A stretch of DNA of 64,000 bases from Turnera subulata (Eukaryota > Streptophyta > Magnoliopsida > Malpighiales > Passifloraceae). The translations under genes and the position numbers were made by a program. The DNA is taken from positions 62,001 to 126,000 of the forward strand of contig JAKUCV010001632.1 in assembly GCA_028386065.3 (NCBI GenBank). The letters run 5' to 3'. Position 1 is the stretch's first letter. Each line of letters starts with the position of its first letter. The notes under the pieces were generated by a model. That model did no database searches and had not been told where the DNA came from. It saw only the letters and a list, made by a program, of their open reading frames with translations. Shown here piece by piece: positions 42,666 to 53,091 of this stretch.

Positions 42666-44219
42666 TGATGCGCATGAAATATGCATAGTTTTAAGCATGA
42701 TTACAGATATATTTGCTGTCAATTCATCATGACTATATGTCTTACTTTGTATTATTTCGTCATATTCCCTTAAATCCTATCCTTTACTGTATGATTAGTG
42801 ATTCTAGGTGCATTTTTGAAGGATTTTGGAGATTTTATTGGAGAATTCGATGAAACAGCCTCTAGCACAGCATGAGCCTGTGTCGGGTCTGTTGTTCATT
42901 GAAGAATCAGTGGAAAGCCACGAATCCTCTCCAATCACAAGATTTCCACTGGATTTCACCACATTTTCCTTGATCCACAAAGCCATTATGCCACCACAAC
43001 AATCGCAAGAGGAGTTGAATTCAATTTCAGAGAAGAATTGAAAGAGACTGCACACAGCCTCACCACAGCCCCAGGCATAGGCTCAGCCTGTGGAATCTGC
43101 AGATGACCAAAAACGTGAAGAAAAGAATATAAAACTCAGCCACTTGCAGACCTTCAACACTTGTAAAACTTTCAACTCTAGAATCATAACCTGAACGTTT
43201 CAGAAGACTTTAGGCATGGGAAAGAGGGGATAATCATTACACCTGTGGAATATTACAATTAAAGAACTATTATCTTCCCCTAAAGTGTTCTAAAATCTGC
43301 AGATTTGAAGAATTCAGCTTCGGCACACCTCCCAAGGTGCCTTATCCCGAGGAACATGGTGGGCAACTGAAACTCCAACTTGCCCAACCTCCATACCTTC
43401 TAGCAAGTGGGAGAAGAGAGAAGAAGAGGATTTGCTCCTATAAATATTAGGAGGGAAGAAAGAACTGGGCATCGATTAATCCATCGATCCAAAGAAATTG
43501 CAGAAGCTTAGGAACAGAGGCAGAAACCCAGTTTCAAGGGGGCACACGATTCTACAGCTTTTACTGCAGAAATGGTGTTGCCCCTGGCCTCCCAGTTGTT
43601 CCCAACCCGATGCTTTTCTTTGTTTTTGTTGTTTCGTTAATTTTGAGCATGCACTGAACAACCCCTCTTAGCAGCTTGGTGAAGGACCGAAAGGAGAAGC
43701 CAAGTGTGCTAGACCAACAATAGTCAGCCTTCACTCCTTAGCCGTTCGAAAGAAGATAGGGAGAGATTGTGGGAAAACATGCCCCAACACCAAACTTCAC
43801 CTCTAAGTGGACGTCTATTCTAGTGACAGGGGTAGATGGAAGCTTAGGGAACTATCAATAAGATCGAAAGCCATTGGCAGTACATTAGGTCGGGAGCCCC
43901 TTCAAGACATCTTATTAAACATAGATCGTCAAACAGGCTCAGCCTGTTGTGAGGTTGTTGAGTAATTTAAAGCATGAAACAAGACATGTGAACCTCGGAC
44001 ACCTAAGACTTCACTTAATCTGATTTTTTCCTATTTCAACACTACTGTTACTTTTATTTTCTTTCTTATTTTATATTTTAATAGCATTCACCTCATATTT
44101 AGTCTTTGTTTGTTTAAGCCTAATTTGTCTATTTGAAGGTAACAAGCTCAACCCAGTCCCTGTGGATACGCCTTGATAGAGTACTACAACTACCCTATGC
44201 ACTTGCAGGACCCCTATCA
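42666..44219 (+). repeat. Athila-family LTR (right end of the tandem block), with deletion
   Basis: 1,554 bp, TGATGCGCATGAAA to CCTATCA. Compared with 38,724-40,736 it lacks about 460 bp; the junction is at CCTCTTAG/CAGCTTGGTG near 43,670. A weakened TATA (CCTATAAATATTAGG) is at about 43,437. Confidence 0.85.
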
Positions 44220-45256
44220 GCCAGGACATATCAAAACCGATTGTCCTTACAACAAGAGATCAAAGCATGATTCTCTCAAGAGGAAAGGAAAAAAAAGTCT
44301 TGGCAACATGGGATGATGATGATACCTCTTCAAGTGATTCGGATGATGATGAGGTTGCAACCTTTTGCTTCATGGGACTTGAAAATGATGAGGTAATGGA
44401 TTCTTCCGATGACTTTACAGTTGAAAAATTGCATGATGCTTTCCTCAAGTTGCATGATGAACTTGAGAAGTCTTTGAAAAAGAATATTGCCTACAAAAAG
44501 CAACTTATGACTCTTGAAAAAAAACAGGAAGCTCTTAATATGTCTTACAATGAGTTTAATATGAAAATATCTTCCAATGTATGTGCTTGTGATGTGTTGG
44601 GAAAAGAGAATGATTCTTTTAAATCTCAAGTTGTTGATTTAAAAAGTACTTTAGAGAAGTTTATTAATGGTACAAATGGTCTTAATCTTCTCTTAGGACA
44701 ACAAAGAAATCCAATGCAAAAAGAGGCTCATATGATGCTAAACCGTTCGTGCTTAATGCTAAGGCATATAAACATAGTGCCACATCTTCTCATCCTACAT
44801 CATACGAACATGCTAAACCATATACCCATGATGCTAGAACACATGTTCATAATACAAAATCACATACTCATCATGGTAGATCACAAGCATATACAAGGGG
44901 AATGTATACAAGACCATAAACTCATGATAGGAGATCACATGTCTATAATCCTAGACCATATGTTCATAGTGCAAGCCCACATGTTCAATATGATAGACCA
45001 TTAGCTCACAATGCAAGATTATATGATTACAATTCTAGAATGCAATCATATAGAGATAGATCTTCTTATAACCATGCTAAGGCATATAGCTTTGATGATA
45101 GGCGACAATCTTACAATACTGGAGTTCATAGTTATGATAATTTTGTTAGATGTGAACAATCTTATATTCCATCTATCATATGTTATTTTTGTAGAAAATA
45201 TGGACATGGTACTCGTAGTTGCATGTTTAGACAAAAGAATTATTATATTAAGTAAG
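44220..45256 (+). pseudogene. Copia-2 gag, C-terminal part with zinc knuckles and His/Tyr-rich repeats
   Basis: Starts inside a zinc knuckle (PGHIKTDC), so the Athila block sits between its Cys pair and its His-Cys pair. Then comes a basic patch, an Asp/Ser-rich acidic stretch (DDDDTSSSDSDDD), a coiled-coil-like segment (LKLHDELEKSLKKN) and, after a frameshift near 44,735, a region of degenerate 8-9 residue repeats rich in His, Tyr, Asn and Arg (HDARTHVHN, HNTKSHTHH, YNPRPYVHS). A second CCHC knuckle (CYFCRKYGHGTRSC, 45,181-45,222) ends the protein, with a stop at 45,253. WIPK and KWVPK motifs follow in another frame. No protease follows. Confidence 0.78.
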
Positions 45257-46325
45257 TTTGGATACCAAAATGTACTACGACTAACCCCTGAGGACCCAAG
45301 ATAAAATGGGTACCAAAAACTTGATTGATCTTTGTAGGAAAGCAAGGATGAGTGGTGATTGTCGATCGAAAATACTCATCCTTTCGTTGAAATCATTTTG
45401 TATCCTTTTTAGTATCCTTTTAATGATGTTTTTTATGCTTGTTTAATTGATTCGTGTATCTTGAATTCATGCATTGTATAGATTAGTAATGATGAAGAAT
45501 GTCTATGGGAAGGTCTTTGAGTATGTCAATTCAATTTGGTTAGGAAAGAGCCGAGAGTGTGATGGGTTCGTATGGAAAGTGTTCATTTGGTCTGGGGCCG
45601 AACTACAAATCTGTCAAAATAACCACAAACCAGAAACTAGCTAATTGATTTGGTGCAGGACAGATATACAAAATTCCTAGTTTAGCCAAAACCCGAGAGT
45701 GACTAGCAAATTTGGTGCGGGCAAACATACAAATCTTACAACTCACCCACAAACCCGAGAGCAACCATTTTATTTGGTATGGGGCACTTATACAAAATTC
45801 CTATGACCAAAATCCAAGATGAGTAGATTGTTTTAATGATTAACCGTTCTCCAAATATTTCCAAAACTTACCCAAAACTTCAAATTCATGAGAGTTCATA
45901 ATGGATTTTATCATGTTTATATGTTAGCTTTCTTGAAATACATTTAAGCATTGCATGTAGATAGTCATTTGAACAATTATATGACATGTCATTATTACTA
46001 TGTGCTTCTATTACAAATCTTCTTATTAATAGGGAGAGTTTATTGCATTTGGACATTATCATAGTGGAATCTCTTGGTATGCTTGCATTTCTTATGGTGA
46101 TATAATTTCAATTTCCATTTAGTAAGGGAGAATTCTTATGTTGTTCTTTTTTTCTGCTTTTATGGTTTGTTAATGAAGTCAAAAGAGGGAGAAATTTAAG
46201 TTTATTGTCCACTTTATTCATCATTATACTTTATGTGTTTTGAAATATGGGAAGTTCATATTATATATCTTTGTTATATTTTTTCAGAATTTGTTCATGT
46301 TTGACATCATAAAAAAGGAAGGGAT
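45257..46325 (+). other. Copia-2 3' non-coding internal region
   Basis: No pol domain is seen. It contains four or five loose repeats around TTTGGT, CAAAATTCCTA and ACCCGAGAG (45,590-45,830), then AT-rich sequence and the purine block AAAAAAGGAAGGGA just before the 3' LTR. Confidence 0.6.
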
Positions 46326-47847
46326 TATTAATCCATGCATTTTACTTATGGTGTTTTTGATGTTGTCAATTTTATGGACTTGAATATATAATTTTTTTTT
46401 TCTTAAGTGCAAGTAAGTTTGGTTCTTATCTTATAATTGTTGGAGTTATTGGGCTATTATTTTCCTTTCAGCCCACCAATTTTTTAATGCATATAACACT
46501 CACAAGGGTAAATATTTAGCAATTTATTTCCCTAGCCCAATGAATATTGCATAAACTCATATCGTATTTTGTTTTCGGGCTTACACGTAAACGAACTTTT
46601 AAAGATGGCCTCATGCAAACCCATTTACAAAAACTCTTCTTTGCATTAAGTGATATAATGTCTTATTAGAAAGAGTAGTACTTACTCTTTCATTTTGTCT
46701 TCTTCCTTTCTTTGCTTTTTGTTTTCCCTTGCACAAAGCCTAAACACATACTAGATGACAAAAGTGGATGTATCAAGAGATGCTCAAGAGCTTTGAAGGA
46801 GTTGTTTATAAATCAAAGAAGGGGTTCCTAGTGGCTGTTATTCTTGTCTTCTTTGTTCCTAATATAATCCAAAAAAGGGAATTTTCAAACTTAGTGGGTT
46901 TTTTATCCTCTAATCAAAATCTTCAACAACCAACAAAGAGGAGAGATGGAGACATTTTTCTTGTCTCACACACGTCATCAAGCTAAGGCAAGATGAGTTG
47001 TGAAGGGGAGCCAAAAAGAGCAGCAACGGTCATATTTTTTCAAGTTTATAGATTTTTTTCTAACACTAGGCAGACAAGCTTTTAGTATTTATCTTTGACC
47101 TTCAAGTTCCTACTTGTTATTGGGATATATAAATAGCCTTCCCATCCTCATTAACACATTAAGGCAAGCCATTATAATTTTTTTTATATCCTCTTGAAGC
47201 TTGCTTAAGTGCTCATAAACCATTGAGAGATTAGAGCTTTAATACTGAAATTGTTGAGGGGTCTAATTCTTTCTTTTTGAGCTTTATACCTTTGGGATAT
47301 CTTTGGGCTTAATTGTGTCCACAAAAAGTGAGTCACTCTTTGGTTGTTGGAAAATCATACCTTGAGTAGGATTAGAGAAATTTTACTTGAGGGGTTGAAT
47401 AGGTTTAAAGCTTAAACCTTTGAAAAAGCTTTGGGTATAGGTTAGAGAGTGAGCATTGAAAAAATCTTATCTAGGTTTGGGTTGAGCCTTGTAAAAGCCT
47501 AGGTTAGAGAGGGAGTCTTGGAAAAACTTTTGTAAAGGTTTGAGCTTGATCCTTTGAAAAAACTTGGTGATAAAAGGTTGGATTTCACCTTGGAAGAAAC
47601 CATATTGTGAATTTGGTAACTCTCAAGGGGAACCCTTGAGTAGTGGATGTACCCATAGGATTTAGGGAGAACCACTCTAAATTGTTGTGTTTGAATGTGT
47701 GTGTGTGTGATTGCTCTCTTCTTCATTCTTAATCTCCTCTAGTGTTCTTGAATACCCAGATTTTGGTTTCTGCACTTTATACACAATTTCCAAGAAGGTG
47801 TCTTAGAAGCTAATTCAACCCTCCTTCTTAGCTTATTTGGACCTACA
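46326..47847 (+). repeat. Copia-2 3' LTR
   Basis: 1,522 bp. Starts TATTAATCCATGC and ends GGACCTACA, then CTGTA. It also has the run of short GAGCCTTG/AAAAAGCTT units (47,390-47,560) found at 36,450-36,620. Confidence 0.87.
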
Positions 47848-47852
47848 CTGTA

Positions 47853-48425
47853 CTTGCAGTTTAAATTTTCCAATATAGGCGTTGCTCCACCTTTCAACGT
47901 AAAAAAACAATATATTTTTTCATAGTTTTTTTTTAAAAAAATTTAATCATAATTTTTAGTCTTCACATATAGTTTTTTAAATCAATTTTTTCCATTTTTC
48001 TTATAACTTTAGAATGTCATTGTAAAAGAATTTATATTCCATGAACTTACATTCTATGTCTTCAGCATTTATATTAATTATTTTTTTCTTATTCACTTCT
48101 ATCAACATCTTTAATTTGTAAATTTCACCGTTTTTATTAAAAAAATATTTTTTTAAAAATTACAACTTATAAAAATAAATGTTTTTTTAGTTTTCATGAG
48201 AAATAATTTTCTAAAAATTTATATTGATCCACTAATTATTCTCTTTCTTTTTTTTTTTTACATATTACATAAAAATTATACTTACTTTTAACAATTAAAG
48301 TGGTGTAATATATTTTTCAAATTTTAGAGGCTTAACAAGAGAGAATATATATTACTTCTCATACTTCCTTCTTTTATGTATATTTTTTATATTTTTATAT
48401 AATTATTTTTGGTTAAATATATGAT
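47853..48425. other. AT-rich spacer, no gene seen
   Basis: Original flank of the Copia-2 site, followed by very AT-rich DNA. No coding frame is supported. Confidence 0.55.
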
Positions 48426-48766
48426 TGGTCCCCTTACTATATTAAGTTGATCCGAATGGTCCCTCTACGCTAATTAGGATTAATTACGTCCTCCTACTCA
48501 TCTTAAATGATAAATTCGGTTCCCATGTCTGGTTTAATCTGTGATTAACTGACGTGGAAAATGTGGGCACCACATGTCAGTTAGGAAAATAATATAAATT
48601 TAGTTTTCTGACATGTGGAGCCCACATAAGTCCTAAAACATTGCCACGTCAGCTAATTTCGAATTAGGAGACCAAATTTATCATTTTGGAAGAATATGGG
48701 GACGTAATTAGTCGAAATTAGCATACAGGGATCATCCTTATCAATTTGGTATAATAGAAAGTCTAA

Positions 48767-48768
<2 letters not shown>
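48426..48768. mobile_element. Foldback-type MITE
   Basis: The two halves are imperfect inverted repeats of about 150 bp. GCTAATT, TAATTACGTCC, AATGATAAATT, GGT-TCC and CTGACGTGG on the left recur in reverse complement on the right. The centre holds ACATGTCAGTTAG and CTGACATGTGG. No coding capacity. Length (about 340 bp) and long arms suggest a Mutator-like MITE; the target duplication is unclear because an AT microsatellite abuts the right end. Confidence 0.55.

Positions 48769-48773
<5 letters not shown>

Positions 48774-48844
<71 letters not shown>
48774..48844. repeat. (AT)n microsatellite, about 35 units
   Basis: An uninterrupted TA/AT run of about 70 bp at the right edge of the MITE. 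Confidence 0.95.
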
Positions 48845-48847
<3 letters not shown>

Positions 48848-48858
48848 ACCCATCTGTA

Positions 48859-48895
48859 TTAGCCAGAAGGAGTGGCTAGTGGGTAGATCATCTTA
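48859..48895. repeat. 37-bp direct repeat, left copy
   Basis: TTAGCCAGAAGGAGTGGCTA and the following 17 bases match 52804-52840 with two differences. The copies are 3.9 kb apart in the same orientation. Confidence 0.8.
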
Positions 48896-49199
48896 GGCAT
48901 GTGGCTCGGGAATAAGCTTTTGGTGGTCATTCATGTGCAAGTTAGTAGGTTGAGCGTCACGGCTCAATTGGTCGAAAATAAGCACGAGGTGGAGTTTTGG
49001 TTCAAGTGGCACCTTGTGGTAAGTGGCAAGTGGGATGCTTACTCACCTACTTGGCCACTCTTTTAAGGTGCAAGCAAGAACCTCTCACCCATTTAATCAG
49101 ACTAATTCGTGCTAAGGGATTAAGAGGAGAAAGAGAGGAAAAGAAGAACGTGTGCCTAAGGGGTTCTACTCTCGGGTAGACTGTCCCCTAGCCACTCAA

Positions 49200-50985
49200 A
49201 AGGTGATTCCGACCAAAACACCGGTTGGAACTGAGTAAAATAAAAATTTATTGTTAGCTAACATCCATAGATTTAATATGGCACCGTGTTTGTAGATTTT
49301 GGGGCAGAACTGGGAGAGTTATGCACTCTCAAAGCGGGCTGGTCTACAACAATCCTGCTGCTTAACCTTGAGATGGTGTAGGAGCCATATCTTGAGCTAA
49401 AAACCATGGAATTGGGTCTTTTGGGTGGCTTTGGAAAGCTAAGAGGTAGAGCTATAATGATCATGTTGAGGCCTAAGGGTGATTTCACCTATAGTATTCC
49501 CAGATGTGTCGGTGAACACTCTATTGGTATAGTTTTGCTTCTGCCTTAGTTGGGGAAAGATAAGTATTGTGGATTTGAGTTGCGTTTCACGAGTTGTGGT
49601 TGTTGTGAATTGATTATATTGTGTATTTGTGTGTGCAGAATAGGGACTAAGGTCCAATACACCTCATGGTTCCAAAGGACAGGAATTGGCCTAAGAATGC
49701 CTAAGTGATGATAAGTAAATATGTTAAGCGGGTAGTGATTGCTATTGCGCCATTGTTGGGCAGAAAGCCATTTGTGTGTGCTTGCTGTGTGTAGTTTTGA
49801 TTTGAATCATCTTGCTGGCCACTTTTGGTTAATTAGTTATTGAAGCCTAAGCATGGCTAGTTGGCTTTTATTGGGTAACTCTGTATAATTTCTATGCATT
49901 GTGAGTTGTTGATGGACCATGATTGTGTTGTATGCTTGTCGCATACTTGCAGCCTTTGTTGGTTTGATTGCATTAAACTTGTTGTGCTGATTTTTGGCAT
50001 TGTACTTGATATGCTTGTGGTTGGCATGTGATTGCCTTGTTTGTGCTTGTGATTGTGGTACCACTGGCCATTCAGTTGAGGTGCACTGGGTGCACGGGAT
50101 AGTGCTTGCGAGGCATGTACGTAACATGAGATTGAATCTTCGGGAGGATTATGCTCGCTTGGTCTTGTTTATATATTAGCACTGGGTGACTTGTACAATT
50201 TATGGAACCTTGCAGAGAATATTGCCTGCTAGGTTTGTTACAAGTGTGACACGATGTCCGCCTGGAGCTAGCTATATGAGTTGTGGTAGTAAGTCACGAG
50301 CACTTCCCGTGACTACTCGGTTATGCCTCGTAGGTGGAGCTGTGGGCTAAGGAGTAACACCTCTATATGCGACCAAACTGCTTACGCTTCCTTGGGGCGC
50401 ATCATACCCTAGCTGGTCGGGAGGAATGAGACCATAACGTGTCTGGGACACAATGGATTGCATTAGGGCATGAGTGCCCAATATTTGGGTGCATTGCACT
50501 GTATTACATGCTGCATGACTGTGTGTTGCTCATGCTGAGCTTTGTGTTCAGTGTGTGATTACTTTCATGCATGTCCTATTCACTTGTTGAGTTTTATGCT
50601 CATCCCCCATATCTCCGCTTGTCTTATAGGTATGAGAATGAGAGTACTTGCAGTAAGTCGATGGGTATATTCGAGTTGGTCTTCTTTAATCTTTTAATTG
50701 TATTTATTCACTAAAAAGGTTATTTTTTTGGAAGTAGGAGTTCGTGCCTCTTGTAGCAAAAATTTTATAACATTAGTGGATATGGCTTGATAATACAATT
50801 AATACCTTTTGTTGACGTTGCTTGTGTTGTGATTTTTCTTCCGTTTACACTGCACATGTTCTTGGTTAGTAACCCCCTAGGAAAAGGCGGCTAGCTTCTA
50901 TAGAGATGGTTATAGGCCTTATGGTGCCCTGTGGCACGAAGTGGGTGCCCATGGTACATGGCCTGTCGTGCTTAGGTAGGGGCAT
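49200..50985 (+). repeat. Gypsy (chromovirus-like) LTR
   Basis: A non-coding stretch ending just before a primer site of initiator-Met type. Its body has the look of Tekay/Del-type LTRs: GTTGAGTTTTATGCTCATC, CATATCTCCGCTTGTC and GGTATGAGAATGAG near 50,588-50,640, and GTAGGGGCATGATAGAATGG at the end. The left boundary is uncertain. No gag or pol follows, so it is an isolated 5' end. Confidence 0.5.
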
Positions 50986-50992
50986 GATAGAA

Positions 50993-51004
50993 TGGTATCG
51001 GAGC
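50993..51004 (+). other. Initiator-Met-type primer-binding site
   Basis: TGGTATCGGAGC, one change from the usual TGGTATCAGAGC. It marks the start of an internal region that runs only to about 51,330. Confidence 0.6.
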
Positions 51005-51329
51005 ATAGTATAAAATTTTGCTATAGGGGCATAGATTGTTGAGTCTTGGTTAGTAACCATCGAGTTAGGGTTTGGTAAGTAGCTTGTGTCTTATATGTGT
51101 TTTATATGTTATTGTATTTTTATGCTTGCTTGATGTGCAGATCGACAAACTTGGGAATAAGGTAGTAAAGGGAGTAAGTAACAATTTGGTGGATTGGAAG
51201 AAGTGTAAAGAGTGGTGGAGAAAGTGTAGCGGTGGAACCAGATGATTTAAGCTGAAGTGAGAATTGAGGTATCGTCGGAAATTTTGCGAAAGTGGGATGT
51301 TGTGAGTATAGAGGAGTAGTTTGCATTTG

Positions 51330-51917
51330 TTGTCACCACCTTCACCTTCACCATAACCACAACCACCACAACCTCCCTCCTTTTCCTCCTCCTCCCCTGT
51401 AACCACCGGCAAAATCCAAATCGAAACCCAAAAACCAAATCGAAAAACCAAAACCAAAACCGAAGCACCATGGCATCTAAATTACGGAAATAATAACAAA
51501 AATAAATCATCCTCTAAAAAATAATAAAAAAATAAAGAAAACCAATGCATCTTCACCCGCACATCTTCCTCTCCCTTTAATCAACCCCCATCTGACCTAC
51601 CGAATATTTCTTGATCTACACAACAGCTCCCCTATTCCTAGCCTACAAAGCACAAGTTCGACACTCCAACACTAAAGCTCGAATTTGTAGCAACTCCAAA
51701 CTGCAGAACTCAACCCAACACAATTATTCAAGACACGAACACACCATAACAACCCCCATCAACCTCCTAAGCACAAGCCTCAGCCGAGTCTTACTAATTT
51801 CAAATTGCAGAGCAACATGTACACCTCCTCAGCCGAGTCTTGCTAATTCCTAATTGCAGAGCAACATGTACACCTTCTTTCCTTTCAACAACATTCTCTT
51901 TCTGTTTTATGCGTTTT
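51330..51917. other. CA/CT-rich sequence without supported gene
   Basis: Starts with an ACC-rich tract (51,337-51,420) and continues with ordinary sequence. A short block (GCAGAGCAACATGTACACC with TCAGCCGAGTCTT) occurs twice, near 51,780-51,840 and 51,832-51,875. No protein family was recognised. Confidence 0.45.
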
Positions 51918-52208
51918 TAAAGAAGAAGAAGAAGAAGAAGAAGGAGGAGGAGGAGGAGGAGGAGGAGGAGGAGGAGGAGGAGAAAGAGAAGAAGAAGAAG
52001 CAGAAGAAGGAGAAGGAGAAGGAGAAGGAGAAGAAGCAGAAGAAGAAGAAGGAGAAGAAGAAGAAGGAGGAGAAGAAGAAACAGAAGAAGAAGAAGGAGG
52101 AGGAGGAAGAGGAGGAAGAGAAGAAGAAGAAGCAAGAGAAGGACAAGAAGAAGAAGCAGAAGAAGGAGGAGGAGGAGGAGGAGAAGGAGAAGAAGAAGAA
52201 GAAGAAGA
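51918..52208. repeat. Polypurine tract of GAA/GGA units (about 290 bp)
   Basis: Almost pure A and G on the plus strand with only about ten C. It reads as runs of GAA, GGA and GAG triplets and is open in every frame on both strands. The long Lys/Glu frame across it is a composition effect. Confidence 0.95.
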
Positions 52209-52365
52209 TAATAAGAAGTAAAAAAGAAAGGCAAATCACGGTGAAGAAGAAAAAACAAGAAGAAAGAAATAAAGGGCACAAAGCAATGGTCCCGAACAAT
52301 CCACGTGTCTAAAATCCGCGAGCTCTGTTAACAGAGTTAAGGGAGTCGGAATCGGCTCAACCATA

Positions 52366-52632
52366 CTCCCTCCATTCCGAAATAATTAACAATCGAGGGG
52401 AAAAAAATTGTTCCTAAAAGATTGTCGCTTTGCAATTTTCAATGATCATTAATTGAATTTTTCCATTCTTATCCTTTTTACTTTACATAACAATTACATA
52501 TAGCTTGTCTACTCTTACTAAAAATAACATAAGGGTAAGTTAGTCAAATAATCTTAAATTCTAGGCTATCAATTATCTTCTTTAATTTGTGTGAGGATTC
52601 CTTAAACGACAATTATTTTGGAGTGGAGGTAG
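52366..52632. mobile_element. Stowaway-like (Tc1/mariner) MITE
   Basis: 267 bp. The left end is CTCCCTCCATTCCGAAATAA and the right end, reverse-complemented, starts CTACCTCCACTCC. TA lies on both sides (52364-52365 and 52633-52634). The CTCCCTCC start and TA duplication are the Stowaway hallmark. No coding sequence. Confidence 0.85.
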
Positions 52633-53091
52633 TAAGTGTTTGACTGGAAAATCCAAAGGGGTCAAAAAACTGATTTTTTTTTTTAGGAGGTGATTGTAGT
52701 TTGACCGAAAGTATAGGGAGTAAATTGTAATGAAGCCGTGCACCTTATGTGAACATCTACAATATTAGTTGACTGGTTTGGTCCTATAAAGGGTCGATCT
52801 TTATTAGCCAGAAGGAGTGGCTAGTGGCTAGATCGTCTTATATTAGTCGGCTCGGTGAATTTTGCGCCAGGAAACGAAATGGAAAAAGGAAAAACATGTT
52901 GCCAGGAATCGATATATAAGAAAGAGTGGTATTAATTATTCTTTGTTAATGCAGACAAGCTATTACAATTTGTTTGCCCGAATTAACCGTAAAATGAAAT
53001 CTAAACCTTTTATGCTGGTATATTTGTTGTAATGGGACCCTAACGCTAGCTACTAGCTACCTTTAATTATTAGGAAATCTGCATAATATAT
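52633..53091. other. 3' flank of the ABC transporter gene
   Basis: Includes the right copy of the 37-bp direct repeat (52804-52840) and the likely 3' UTR of the minus-strand gene. Minus-strand AATAAT and ATATAT motifs lie within 40 bases of the stop, but no single polyadenylation signal stands out. Confidence 0.5.
52804..52840. repeat. 37-bp direct repeat, right copy
   Basis: Matches 48859-48895 with two differences. Confidence 0.8.

Larger units (their letters stand above)
37575..44219 (+). mobile_element. Athila-family tandem block: internal-LTR-internal-LTR
   Basis: Order: 3' internal region (37,575-38,723), LTR (38,724-40,736), primer site and shortened internal region (40,737-42,665), LTR (42,666-44,219). 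The two internal pieces are nearly the same (compare 37,575 on with 41,505 on). No gag or pol is present. The left-most LTR and the left junction duplication are missing. This layout fits unequal recombination between LTRs, or a tandem insertion, followed by a deletion at the left edge. The element is a derivative of the same family as 10,456-29,859. Confidence 0.8.
34047..47847 (+). mobile_element. Copia-2: gag-only LTR retrotransposon with nested insertions
   Basis: LTRs are 34047-36898 (interrupted by a hAT-like element; about 1.59 kb without it) and 46326-47847 (1,522 bp). Both start T-TTAATCCATG and end CCTACA. The exact duplication CTGTA lies at 34042-34046 and 47848-47852. The first bases of both LTRs have lost the usual TG. 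The interior holds a primer site, a frameshifted gag with two zinc knuckles and a 1-kb non-coding tail. No protease, integrase or polymerase is seen, so this fits a TR-GAG-type non-autonomous element. An Athila-family block is inserted in the first zinc knuckle. Confidence 0.85.

Noticed and set aside
51854..52312. 152-codon Lys/Glu-rich protein frame and long Ser/Phe/Leu frames on the other strand
   Set aside because: A polypurine triplet tract is open in all frames; composition alone explains it.
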